A stretch of DNA of 64,000 nucleotides, taken from positions 4,526,001 to 4,590,000 of the forward strand of contig NZ_CP059556.1 of the NCBI RefSeq assembly GCF_024734405.1. The letters run 5' to 3'. Made by a program: the position numbers and the translations under genes. Origin of the DNA: Saccharopolyspora gregorii. Its GTDB lineage: Bacteria > Actinomycetota > Actinomycetes > Mycobacteriales > Pseudonocardiaceae. Positions 43,116-52,830 of the stretch are shown here, piece after piece (position 1 is the first letter of the stretch; every line of letters starts with the position of its first letter). The notes below the pieces were generated by a model. That model made no database searches. It was not told the DNA's origin and saw only the letters and a list, made by a program, of their open reading frames with translations.

Positions 43116-44245
43116 CCGATCCGTTCACCGCGCCCGATCCGTTCGCGGCGCTGGCGGAGCTGCGCGCGGCGGGCCCGGTGCACCGGGTGTCCACTCCGGA
43201 CGGCCCGGGCGCGTGGCTGGTGACCCGGTACGCGGAGGTGCGGGCGGCGCTGGGCGATCAGCGGCTGGCGCTGGACCGGTCGCGCTCGCACGGCGGGGAC
43301 TACGCGGGGTTCGACCTGCCGCCGCAGCTGGACGCGCACCTGCTCAACAGCGATCCACCCCGGCACACCCGGTTGCGGCGGCAGATCGCGCCGAGCTTCA
43401 CCGCGCAGCGGGTGCGGGAGCTGGCGCCGCAGGTGCGGGAGGTCGCCGAGCGGCTGGCGGCGGCGCTGCCGGACGAGGTGGACCTGGTCGCGGAGTACGC
43501 GGTCCCGCTGCCGGTGCGGGTGATCGCGGAGCTGCTGCCGCTGCCGGAGCAGGCGCGCGCGGAGTTCACCGGCTGGGCGGATTCGCTGCTGCGCCACTCC
43601 CCCGGCGCGGAGCCGCGGGCGCGGGACACGATGCGGGACATGCGCCGGATCATCGGCGGCGCGCTGGGGTCGACGCCCCCGGCGGAGTCGCTGCTGGCGG
43701 GGCTGCTGGCGGCCCGCGCCGGTGGCCGCCTGGACGACGACGAGCTGACCAGCATGGTGTTCTACCTGCTGTTCGTCTGGTACGAGATCATGGTGCACGC
43801 GGTGTCCTCGGCGGTGCTGCGGCTGCTGGGCGCGGAACCCGCGCTGCTCGATCCCGGCGTGGAGGAGGTGCTGCGGTTCCACCCGCCGCAGCTGCTGGCG
43901 GCACCGCGCTACCCGCTGTCGGACCTGGAGATCGGCGGGGTGCCGGTGCGCGCCGGGGACACGCTGCTGCTGTCGCTGGCCTCGGCGAACCGGGACGAGC
44001 GGGTGTTCGCGGACGCGGCGGTGTTCCGCCCGGAACGCTCGCCGAACCCGCACCTGAGCCTGGGCCACGGCATCCACTCGTGCCCGGCGTCGGCGTTGAC
44101 GAGGGTGATCGCGGCGAGCGCGGTGCGAGCGCTGCGGGCGCGGCGGCCGGAGTTGTCGCCGGCGGCTCCCGCGGATTCCGCGGCGTGGCGCGGGAACTTC
44201 CGGCACCGGGGCCCGGCGGAACTGGTGGCGCGAGTGCGCCGCTGA
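43112..44245 (+). CDS. Cytochrome P450, divergent
   Basis: A 377-residue P450. Heme ligand C324 lies in LSLGHGIHSCPASALTR, where the usual Phe of FGxGxHxCxG is Leu and the Gly after Cys is Ala. K-helix EVLR (E252-R255) and the HLLNSDPPRHTRLRRQ contact are normal. The I-helix is unusual: the AGxET(T) motif reads VWYEIMVH (W223-Y224-E225-I226-M227), so the conserved Thr for oxygen activation is missing. Canonical monooxygenation is doubtful; a peroxygenase or non-oxidative role is possible. Coupled by overlap to the membrane protein gene. Confidence 0.88.
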   Translation: MTDPFTAPDPFAALAELRAAGPVHRVSTPDGPGAWLVTRYAEVRAALGDQRLALDRSRSHGGDYAGFDLPPQLDAHLLNSDPPRHTRLRRQIAPSFTAQRVRELAPQVREVAERLAAALPDEVDLVAEYAVPLPVRVIAELLPLPEQARAEFTGWADSLLRHSPGAEPRARDTMRDMRRIIGGALGSTPPAESLLAGLLAARAGGRLDDDELTSMVFYLLFVWYEIMVHAVSSAVLRLLGAEPALLDPGVEEVLRFHPPQLLAAPRYPLSDLEIGGVPVRAGDTLLLSLASANRDERVFADAAVFRPERSPNPHLSLGHGIHSCPASALTRVIAASAVRALRARRPELSPAAPADSAAWRGNFRHRGPAELVARVRR

Positions 44246-44280
44246 CGCGGGTCGTCCTCCCCGCCTGCTTCAACGTATAG

Positions 44281-45816
<1,536 letters not shown>

Positions 45817-45869
45817 CGGGGTTCGGGGGCCGGCGCGGTGCTCCGGTCCGAGGGGGCGCCCCGGTGCGT

Positions 45870-46655
45870 TCACCCTCGGGGCTGGCAGTGCGGGCAGTGG
45901 TAGGTGGTCCGCCCGGCGGTGGTGGTGCGGGCGAGCCCGGTGCCGCAGCGCGGGCAGTGCGGGTCGGGTTCGTCGCGGTGCCCGGTGAGCCAGCTGGGGC
46001 GGTCCGGCACGTGCCCGACCTTCGCGGACCCGCGCAGCACCGCGTGCGCGCGGCGGCTGAGCCGGTCCAGTTCGCCCCGGTCGAGGTCGCCGGTGCCGCG
46101 GGCGGGGTGCAGCCGCGCCTGCCACAGCGCCTCGTCGACGGTGAGATTTCCCAGCCCGCACAGCACTTTCTGGTCCATCAGCGCGGATTTGAGCCCGCGC
46201 CGGCGCCGGGTGAGCTGCCGCCGGTAGTCGGCGGCGGTGGCGGCGAGCGCATCGGGGCCGAGGTCGCCGAGCAGCGCGTCGAGGTCCTCTCGGTCGCGGG
46301 CGAGGTGCAGCCCGGTGAGCTTGCGCATGTCCCGGTACCGCAGCTGCCCGTCGTCGAGGTCCAGCAGCACGCGGTCGTGCCGGTGCACCTCGTCCCCGGG
46401 TTCGCACCGCAGCAGTCGCCCGGTCATGCCGAAGTGCAGCAGCACCTGCGGGAACTCGTCCCCCAGCGGGAGCGCGAGCCACTTGCCGAGCCGCCACGGC
46501 GTGCCGAGCCGCTGCCCGCGCAGCGCGTCCCGGAACTCGCCGGTCCGCACCCCGCGCAGCACCTGCGCGTCGCGCACCTCGACGTCCCGCACGACCAGCC
46601 CCGCCGCCCGCTCCGCGACCCGGCGGAACCCCTCCACATCAGGCAGTTCCGGCAC
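45870..46655 (-). CDS. Fpg/Nei family DNA glycosylase
   Basis: A bifunctional base-excision repair glycosylase/lyase of about 261 residues. The second of two tandem GTG codons is chosen because it places the catalytic Pro directly after Met (PELPDVEGF). Lys in RLGKWLALPL and the zinc finger CPRCGTGLARTTTAGRTTYH...CPHC (C-x2-C-x16-C-x2-C) are intact. Which oxidised bases it prefers (8-oxoguanine or pyrimidines) is not determined here. Confidence 0.92.
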   Translation of the reverse strand: MPELPDVEGFRRVAERAAGLVVRDVEVRDAQVLRGVRTGEFRDALRGQRLGTPWRLGKWLALPLGDEFPQVLLHFGMTGRLLRCEPGDEVHRHDRVLLDLDDGQLRYRDMRKLTGLHLARDREDLDALLGDLGPDALAATAADYRRQLTRRRRGLKSALMDQKVLCGLGNLTVDEALWQARLHPARGTGDLDRGELDRLSRRAHAVLRGSAKVGHVPDRPSWLTGHRDEPDPHCPRCGTGLARTTTAGRTTYHCPHCQPRG

Positions 46656-46695
46656 CACCCCGGACTACCCCCCACCACCCGCCGCACACCTCGGG

Positions 46696-47322
46696 TCAGG
46701 GGTGGGTGGTGAACCAGGTGGTGGTGGCTCGGGCCACTTCGGCGAGGGCGCCGGGTTCTTCGAAGAGGTGGGTCGCGCCGGGGACGACCTGGAGTTCGTG
46801 CTCGGCGGTGAGGTGGCCTGCGGTGCGCCGGTTGAGTTCGAGGACTTCCGGGTCGCTGCCGCCGACCAGCAGCAGGGTGGGGGCGCGCACCTGGTCGAGC
46901 GGTTCGGTGGTGAGGTCGGGCCGCCCGCCGCGGGACACCACGGCGCGCACCGAGTCCGGCCGGCGCGCGGCGGCTCCGAGGGCGGCGGCGGCACCGGTGC
47001 TGGCGCCGAACAGGCTCAGCGGGCCGCGCCACCAGTCGAGCACGCCGAGGACGCGCACGGTGAGCAGCGGGATGTTGAACCGCTGCTCACCGTGCGCGTC
47101 GCGTTCGCACTCGTCGTCGGTGAGCAGGTCCAGCAGCAGGGTGCCGAGCCCGGCCTCCTGCAACCGGGCCGCCACCCACCGGTTGCGCTCGCTGTGCCGC
47201 GAGGAGCCGCTGCCGTGCGCGAACACCACCAGCGGCGAATCCGGTTGCGGCAGCACCAGGTCCGCGGCGAGCGCACCGCTGCCGTGCGCGGCCGGGACGG
47301 CGACCTGCTCAGGCTCGGCCAT
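46696..47322 (-). CDS. Alpha/beta hydrolase (dienelactone hydrolase-like)
   Basis: A 208-residue hydrolase. Oxyanion-side loop VFAHGSGSSRHSERNR, nucleophile elbow FGASTGAAAALGAA, catalytic Asp region LLLVGGSDPEVLELN and His in VPGATHLFEEPGAL. The gene resembles those for actinomycete phosphoribosyltransferase-linked hydrolases, but no such partner is here. It overlaps the upstream DUF5709 gene by 14 bases. Confidence 0.88.
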   Translation of the reverse strand: MAEPEQVAVPAAHGSGALAADLVLPQPDSPLVVFAHGSGSSRHSERNRWVAARLQEAGLGTLLLDLLTDDECERDAHGEQRFNIPLLTVRVLGVLDWWRGPLSLFGASTGAAAALGAAARRPDSVRAVVSRGGRPDLTTEPLDQVRAPTLLLVGGSDPEVLELNRRTAGHLTAEHELQVVPGATHLFEEPGALAEVARATTTWFTTHP

Positions 47323-47833
47323 CCTGCACCCGTTCGGCGTTCTCCTCCGGGGAGGCGTTGCGGGCGGGGGCCGCGGAACCTTCGTTGGTCACCGCGGACA
47401 GGCCGGTGTCCTCGACCTCCTCGCCTTCGACGACGGTGCCGGTGCCGGTGGACCGCTCGGCCTGCTCGGCGACCTGCTCGCCGCTGACCCCGTCGGCGAC
47501 CTCCTCCGCGGCCTGCTCGTCGACGGTGTCGTCGAGCTCGTGCAGGCGGGTCTCGGCGAGCGGTTTGCCCACCTCGTCGTCCGGGTCGGGGCGTTCCTCG
47601 GCGAGCCGTTCGTCGATGGTCTCGCCTTCCCGCTGCTCGCGGGGCGTGGGCCGGTCCACGACGTCCCGAGACCAGTGCTCGGGCGGTTCGACACCCTCTT
47701 CCAAGGGGTCCACGCCCAGTTCGTCCTCGTCGAGATCGCCCGCGGATTGCAGCTCGGCCGGGTCCTGCGGGTCTGCGGGATCGGGGCCGACCTCGTCAGC
47801 CGAGGGCGTCTCGGCGTCCAGCGGGTCCGACAT
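47309..47833 (-). CDS. DUF5709-like acidic protein
   Basis: A 174-residue, highly acidic, probably disordered protein with the DLDEDELGVDPLEEGVEPPE segment that marks the actinobacterial DUF5709 family; unknown function. The ATG (MSDPLDAE) is chosen over a GTG ten codons upstream. It overlaps the hydrolase gene, so the two are likely co-expressed. Confidence 0.78.
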   Translation of the reverse strand: MSDPLDAETPSADEVGPDPADPQDPAELQSAGDLDEDELGVDPLEEGVEPPEHWSRDVVDRPTPREQREGETIDERLAEERPDPDDEVGKPLAETRLHELDDTVDEQAAEEVADGVSGEQVAEQAERSTGTGTVVEGEEVEDTGLSAVTNEGSAAPARNASPEENAERVQDGRA

Positions 47834-47917
47834 CGTGCGCGTCTCCGTTCCTCGTGCGGACAAAGCACTTCCGCACCACGGCTACCCGCACGCGCGCCGC
47901 TCAATCCCCCGATGGGG

Positions 47918-48115
47918 TCACGGGGAGGTGGTGATGCTCCGCAGGAACGCGCGCCAGTGCTCGTGGGGCACGACGAGGGTGCCGCCGGCGCGGTCCTTGG
48001 TGTCCCGCACGCCGACCACCGAGGCCGTCATCGCCACCTCGACGCAGCCTTGGGAACTCGTCGAATAGCTCGCCTTGCGCCAAGAGGATTCCGCGAACCG
48101 CTGCATGATCCTCAT
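47918..48115 (-). CDS. DUF397 protein, partner of the upstream XRE regulator
   Basis: A 65-residue DUF397 protein: SSWRKASYSTSSQGCVEVAM then VGVRDTKDRAGGTLVVPHEH. The ATG overlaps the regulator stop (ATGA), the standard arrangement of XRE-DUF5753/DUF397 pairs in actinomycetes, in which the DUF397 protein is thought to modulate the regulator (as in the Streptomyces Scr-type and BldB-related systems). An internal ATG three codons later is an alternative start. Confidence 0.9.
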   Translation of the reverse strand: MRIMQRFAESSWRKASYSTSSQGCVEVAMTASVVGVRDTKDRAGGTLVVPHEHWRAFLRSITTSP

Positions 48116-48975
48116 CGTAGCGACTGGAGCACCGTCCTGATCAGCGCTTCGGATTCGGTCCGATCCACGGATCGTTCCAGTGCTTCGGCGAACGAGAGGC
48201 AGTACTGGTGCACCCGGACCTCGGTGTCGATCAAGCCGAGCGAGGTCACCGTCTCCTGCCACGCCAGTCGGCCGAGCCTCGCGCTGGGGAAGGTGAGCAG
48301 GTGGAACGTGGATCCGCCCATCGCTCCGTAGCTACCGGCGGTGAACGGGATGATCCGGACTTCCAAGGTGTCCGCGAACCGATCGATCAGATCGAGCAGA
48401 TGTTCCAGCTGCTCCGCGAGGACGTCCGCTCCACCCACCTGCTGCCGCAACGAGCCTTCGGTCATGACCACCGTGGCCCGCAGCGGATCCGCTCCGCTCA
48501 TCCGCCGTTGACGACGCAGCCGGGCTTCGACCCGTCGCTCGATCTCCGAGCCGCGCAGGTTGGCGCGGTCACCGGCGTGGATCGCTCGGGCGTAGTCCTC
48601 GGTCTGCAACAGCCCGGAGATCGCACCGCTCTCGTAGCTGCGCACTTCCTCCGCCCCGTGCTCGAACCCGAAATAGCGGAGGAGTTCCGGGGCGAACAGC
48701 CCGCTGTAGCGGGCCCACCAGCCGCGACCGTCCGAAGCCTTGCGCAGTTCCACCAGTTCACCGGCTTCGTCGGCGTCGAGCAGGTAGGTCCCGATGAGGG
48801 TCGTCAGCTTCTCCTCGGCGATCTTGCGGCGCCCGTGCTCGATGTTGCTCAAGTAGTTCTGCGTGACGCCGATCGACTCCGCGGCCTCGGTGCCGGTGAG
48901 GTCCACCTGTTCGCGGGCTTCCTTGAGTCGCACGCCCAGTTCCCAGGCTGCGACCAGTGGTGATGCGGGCGCCAT
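48112..48975 (-). CDS. XRE family regulator with DUF5753 domain
   Basis: A 287-residue regulator. HTH in residues about 15-70 (LGVRLKEAREQVDLTGTEAA, GVTQNYLSNIEHGRRKIAEE), and a C-terminal DUF5753 domain (ESGAISGLLQTEDYARAI through FHLLTFPSARLGRLAW). Such regulators control development and antibiotic production in streptomycetes. The ATG follows GCGGAGGAACG. Two AT-rich palindromes upstream are probable operator sites. Confidence 0.93.
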   Translation of the reverse strand: MAPASPLVAAWELGVRLKEAREQVDLTGTEAAESIGVTQNYLSNIEHGRRKIAEEKLTTLIGTYLLDADEAGELVELRKASDGRGWWARYSGLFAPELLRYFGFEHGAEEVRSYESGAISGLLQTEDYARAIHAGDRANLRGSEIERRVEARLRRQRRMSGADPLRATVVMTEGSLRQQVGGADVLAEQLEHLLDLIDRFADTLEVRIIPFTAGSYGAMGGSTFHLLTFPSARLGRLAWQETVTSLGLIDTEVRVHQYCLSFAEALERSVDRTESEALIRTVLQSLR

Positions 48976-49051
48976 CTCGTTCCTCCGCTGACTCCGGCTG
49001 CGTGGCCCCAGGTCTACCAGATCGATCAGAACCCGTTCGAGTGATGCCGTC

Positions 49052-49071
49052 AGAAATATTTCTAGTCTAGA
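49052..49071. promoter_or_regulatory. Overlapping palindromes upstream of the XRE regulator
   Basis: AGAAATATTTCT (49052-49063) is a perfect 12-bp palindrome; TCTAG-T-CTAGA (49061-49071) overlaps it. They form the most AT-rich stretch of this region, between the divergent XRE gene and the zinc-finger gene, and probably contain both promoter and operator. Confidence 0.6.
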
Positions 49072-49151
49072 TTCTGGATCAGCGGCGGCCCCGCGCCTCC
49101 CCGACCCCCGGCGGGGCCGCCGCACCCCCGAGGACGACGAAGGAGGACGAC

Positions 49152-49409
49152 GTGGGATCGCAAGTGGTGTTCGGTTCCCGCTGGCCCGTCGCGTACTGGC
49201 GGCCCGTCGAGGGCGTGCGGCACGCGGTGGACTCCGCGGAACGCCCGCACCCGGGGCAGCGGCGGACCGCGCTGTGCGGCGTCGCGCTCACCATCGCGAA
49301 GGCGAGCGACGAGCAGTGGCTCGCGCCCACCTGCGCGGCCTGCTGGGACGTGGCCCGCGCGCTGCGGGACGCCGCGCAGCGCGGGATCAGCGCACCGCAC
49401 CCGCCGTGA
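49152..49409 (+). CDS. Small zinc-finger-like protein
   Basis: An 85-residue protein with likely zinc ligands H24, C42, C61 and C64 (GVRHAVD, TALCGVAL, PTCAACWDVA). Proteins of this shape occur beside XRE/DUF397 loci in Pseudonocardiaceae, function unknown. The GTG follows GAAGGAGGA. Its 3' end overlaps the remnant permease on the other strand by 23 bases. Confidence 0.75.
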   Translation: MGSQVVFGSRWPVAYWRPVEGVRHAVDSAERPHPGQRRTALCGVALTIAKASDEQWLAPTCAACWDVARALRDAAQRGISAPHPP

Positions 49410-50282
49410 CGCCGCGGACCAGGTGGCGTTGCAGCAGCAGGAACCCGGCCGCGACCGGCAGGCTCACCACCAGCGACGCGGCCATCACCTCGTTCCAGTG
49501 CACCGACGACTCCGCGGCGTACTCCCGCAGCCCGACCGCCAGCGTCCGCGAGCCCGAGCTCGTCAGGATCGACGCGAACAACGCTTCCCCCCCACGCCGT
49601 CATGAACGCGTACATCGCCACCGCCGCGATCCCCGGCCGCGCCGCGGGCAGCACCACCCGCAGCAGCGCCCCCAGCGGTCCGGTGCCGTCGAGCAGCGCC
49701 GCCTCGTCGAGCTCCACCGGCACCGCGTCGAAGCACCCCACCAGCAGCAAGATCGAGAACGGCAGCGAGAACGTCAAGCAGGTGACGACCAAGCCGAACA
49801 GGTTGCCCTGCAACAGGATTCCGGTGACCCGCCCGATCGACGCGTAGAGCAGAGCGGCACCGACGCCGGCGGCCGGCCCGGCAGTCCCGTCGAGCGCATG
49901 CTGCCGTCCAGGAACCGCTCCCGGCCGCCCAGCCGGTCCAGCAGCTCCGCGTCGAACTCCACAAACGCGCCCGTCGCCTGCAACGACGCCGACCAGGTGT
50001 TGCCCACTCCACCACGTCCGGGCCGGTGCCGGAGATCGCCGCGCCCAGGACGCGGTCGAGCAGATCGCTCCACGGGACCACCTCCACCTCGACCGGAACA
50101 CCGGTCTCGCGGGTGAACGCGGCCAGCCGGGTGCGCAGCAGCTCGCGATCCCGCGCGGTGCTCGCGCCCTGGTTCGCCGCCCAGTACACGAGCCGCCGCG
50201 GCGGCGGCCCGCACCCGGCGAGCACGCCCAGCATCACCAGCAGCACCAGGCCCAGCACCGGGCCGCGCGGACGTGGGGGCAC
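49387..50282 (-). pseudogene. Decayed sugar ABC operon: substrate-binding protein fused by deletion to a permease remnant
   Basis: Reads first as a lipoprotein start (GLVLLVMLGVLAGCG, lipobox LAGC) of a solute-binding protein, through ISGTGPDVVE. A one-base deletion near 50010 then shifts frame to GNTWSASLQATGAFVEFDAE. Around 49840-49900 the text jumps to a MalG-type permease (TFSLPFSILLLVG, with the EAA loop ELDEAALLDGTG), so the rest of the binding protein, the first permease and half of the second are deleted. A run of seven C at about 49587 (six expected) shifts frame again before FASILTSSGSRTLAVGLREY. No functional product is likely. Confidence 0.85.
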
Positions 50283-50318
50283 CGTCGTCTCCTCGTCGCG
50301 AGAGGTCGCGGAGCGCGC

Positions 50319-51332
50319 TCAGCCCGCCCCGCCCGTGCTCGCCCGCGGCATCAGCACGCGCGGCGGCACGTCCAGGTCGTCGGCGGCCCCCGTCTCGATC
50401 AGCTCCAGCAGCAGGTGCACCGCCGCGGCGGCGTCGTCCTCGACGTCCCGGGACAGCGCCGTCACCGGCGGGGTCACCACCCGACACAGCATCGAGTCCT
50501 GCCAGGACAGCACCGCCAGGTCGGCGGGTACCCGGACGTCGAGCTCGGCGGCGCGCGCGACCGAGGCCACCGCCGTCACGTCATCGTCGTAGACGATCGC
50601 CGTCGGCGGCGGGTCCGCGGCGAGAAGTCGCCAGGTCGCCCGCACCCCGCCGTCCTCGGTGACCGCCGCCTCCGCCTTCACCAGGTCGGTGCCGAGCCGC
50701 TCCCGCACCTCGGCGCGCAGCAGGGCGCTGCGGCGCTCGGTGTGCTCCAGGTCGACACCGCCCTGCACGTGACCGATCCGCCGGTGACCGAGCTCGGCCA
50801 GGTGCGCCACCACGGCGCGGACCTCCTCGGCGACGGCGAAGCGCAGCACCGCCACGTTCGCGACCCGCTCGTGCTCGCCGATCACGACCGCGGGCAGCTT
50901 CAGCTCCCGCAGCAGCGGTACGCGCGGGTCCTCGGTGCGCAGGTCGGTGACGATCACGCCGTCCACCCGGCGCTCGGCGGCCCAGGACCGGTAGGTGCCG
51001 AGCTCGGCCTCCTCGTCCGGCGGCAGCGCCAGGTGCAGGCTCAGCCCGTACTCGGCCAGCGCCGCCTCCAGCCCGGCCATCCAGTGCACCACCGACGGCT
51101 CGGCGCGGATCTGCTGCGGCGGCCGGGCCAGCACCAGGCCGATCGTGCCGGTGCGGTCGGCGGCGGGCGTCCGCGCCGGCCCCGCCGCGTCCCAGCCGAG
51201 CTGCGCGGCGACGTCGAGGATGCGTTCCCGGGTGGCCGCCGAAACCCCGGCGCGGCCGTTGAGGGCGTAGGACACCGCCGCCTTCGACACGCCGACCCGG
51301 CGCGCGATGTCGATGATCGTGGGCCGTTTCAA
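50319..51332 (-). CDS. LacI family transcriptional regulator
   Basis: A 337-residue regulator. N-terminal HTH PTIIDIARRVGVSKAAVSYA with hinge ATRERILDVAAQLGW, and a periplasmic-binding-protein-like effector domain (GTIGLVLARPPQQI, RIGHVQGGVDLEHTERR). It precedes the decayed sugar ABC genes and once controlled them; it appears intact, so it may control other sugar genes or be on its way to loss. Confidence 0.93.
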   Translation of the reverse strand: MKRPTIIDIARRVGVSKAAVSYALNGRAGVSAATRERILDVAAQLGWDAAGPARTPAADRTGTIGLVLARPPQQIRAEPSVVHWMAGLEAALAEYGLSLHLALPPDEEAELGTYRSWAAERRVDGVIVTDLRTEDPRVPLLRELKLPAVVIGEHERVANVAVLRFAVAEEVRAVVAHLAELGHRRIGHVQGGVDLEHTERRSALLRAEVRERLGTDLVKAEAAVTEDGGVRATWRLLAADPPPTAIVYDDDVTAVASVARAAELDVRVPADLAVLSWQDSMLCRVVTPPVTALSRDVEDDAAAAVHLLLELIETGAADDLDVPPRVLMPRASTGGAG

Positions 51333-51423
51333 CCGCGGGTCCCCTCGTAGCCGTCCAGCGAGACGCCAGCGTAGCGAAACCCGCCGCCGAGTCCCACGAG
51401 GCGAACGACCCGGTCGGGCGGGC

Positions 51424-52329
51424 TCAGCCGAGGTGCCGGAGCAGCGGCGCCGCGGCCTCGGTGACCACCTCCGACGCCTGCGAGTAGCTCTTCGACGACG
51501 GCTGGGTGGACAGCACCGCCACCGCGTAGCGCCGGTCCGGCCCGATCAGCCCCGCGCTGTGCACCGAGCGGCGGCCGTCCGCGCAGCACATCCAGCCCGC
51601 CTTCACCGCCGCCCGCCGCGCCCCGGCCTTCAACCCGTACTGCTGGTCGAAGCCCTCGGCGGCGGTCCGCGGCGCCTCGTCCAGCGGGCCGAGCACCAGC
51701 GCCCGCTCCGCGGCGGGCAGCGCCGGGACCCGCGCCAGCACCGCCGCCACGTCCCGCGCCGACGTCCGGGTGTCGCCCCACCGCCCCGGCACCTCCGGCG
51801 GCAGTGTGCGGGTGAGCCCGTAGCGCACCGCCACCCGCGAGATGGCGCCCGCGCCGTCGAACCGGTCCCAGAGCTCGTTCATCGCCCCGTCGTCGCTGAG
51901 CGCCAGCGCCCGGCGGATCAGCTCCACGTCCGAGGACGACACCGGCAGCCCCTCGCGGCGGCGCTCCACCACGTCCAGCGCCACGAACAGCTTCGACACC
52001 GAGGCGGTGGTGAACTCGTCGTCCGCGTGCTCCCCGCCGACGACCGCGCCGGACCCGCGGTCCAGCACCGCCACCGCCACCGTGCTGCCGGAGAGCCGGT
52101 CCGCGTAGTCGTCGGCCTGCCGCACCGCGGTCCGCAGCGCCGGGTTCGGGGCCTGCCGGGCACGCGCCGGTGAATCCGGGTAACCGGAGCGCGACACCCA
52201 CCACTGGCCGGACTCCTCGTGCGCGGTGCGACCGCCCGGCTCCCCGCACCCCGAGGTGGGCACCGCCAGCAGCAGCGAACAACCGAGCAGCGCGAGCGCG
52301 CGCCGGAACCGACGATCGGAACGATCCAT
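51424..52329 (-). CDS. Serine hydrolase, class A beta-lactamase-like lipoprotein
   Basis: A 301-residue protein with a lipoprotein-type signal (ALLGCSLLLAVPTSGC, Cys about 28). Active-site motifs of the penicillin-recognising fold: SxxK as SVSK in FTTASVSKLFVAL, SDN-like SDD in LALSDDGAMNEL, and KTG-like KAG in AAVKAGWMCC. The Glu166 loop of true beta-lactamases is not evident, so a peptidoglycan or esterase role is as likely as resistance. The second ATG is used; one four codons upstream is too close to its GGAG. Confidence 0.85.
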   Translation of the reverse strand: MDRSDRRFRRALALLGCSLLLAVPTSGCGEPGGRTAHEESGQWWVSRSGYPDSPARARQAPNPALRTAVRQADDYADRLSGSTVAVAVLDRGSGAVVGGEHADDEFTTASVSKLFVALDVVERRREGLPVSSSDVELIRRALALSDDGAMNELWDRFDGAGAISRVAVRYGLTRTLPPEVPGRWGDTRTSARDVAAVLARVPALPAAERALVLGPLDEAPRTAAEGFDQQYGLKAGARRAAVKAGWMCCADGRRSVHSAGLIGPDRRYAVAVLSTQPSSKSYSQASEVVTEAAAPLLRHLG

Positions 52330-52438
52330 GCGGGACCCCATGACTCCGAGGCCCGGCGGGAAGGCCGGGCCGTCGGACGTGCCCCCAGCACGCTAACGCC
52401 GTCCCGAGCTCGATCGCAGAACTCGGCCCGGCGCGCGC

Positions 52439-52467
52439 GAACGCCCCCGCTGCGGGCGGGGGCGTTC
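52439..52467. terminator. Strong hairpin terminator downstream of the DUF2795 gene
   Basis: GAACGCCCCCGC and GCGGGGGCGTTC form a perfect 12-bp stem with a 5-base loop, just beyond the DUF2795 stop on the minus strand. Confidence 0.75.
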
Positions 52468-52490
52468 GGCGATCGTCGTGGTTGTCGGGT

Positions 52491-52820
52491 TCAGCCGCCC
52501 TTGCGGTTCTCGCCGAGCTCCTCCGCGATCGGGTTGGCCGGGGTCTCGCGCTGGTGCTCGGCCAGGCCGGGCCGGACGTGCTGCCGGTCCTCCGCCGCCT
52601 TGTCCGCGGCGGACTGGCCCTCCTCGTCGGCCTTGTCCAGCGGCACCGAGCGCAGCACCTCGCCGACGTTGTCGTAGTCGGCCAGCGGCAGCGCCCGCAG
52701 CGCGTCCACCGTGTCCTGGTCCACGCCGTTGTTCCGGGCGAAGTCGACCAGGTCCTCCTTGCTCGCGGGGAAGTCGATCGTGGACAGCGAGTTCTTCACC
52801 GTTTCCCGCGTCGTCGTCAT
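52491..52820 (-). CDS. DUF2795 domain protein
   Basis: A 109-residue protein. The N-terminal 65 residues match DUF2795 (LSTIDFPASKEDLVDFARNN, TVDALRALPLADYDNVGEVL), a small helical domain common in actinobacteria; the tail is charged and probably disordered. It lies 10 bases after the Rv2629-like gene, so both are likely co-transcribed and ended by the hairpin downstream. Confidence 0.85.
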   Translation of the reverse strand: MTTTRETVKNSLSTIDFPASKEDLVDFARNNGVDQDTVDALRALPLADYDNVGEVLRSVPLDKADEEGQSAADKAAEDRQHVRPGLAEHQRETPANPIAEELGENRKGG

Positions 52821-52830
52821 GCTCCTCCTC

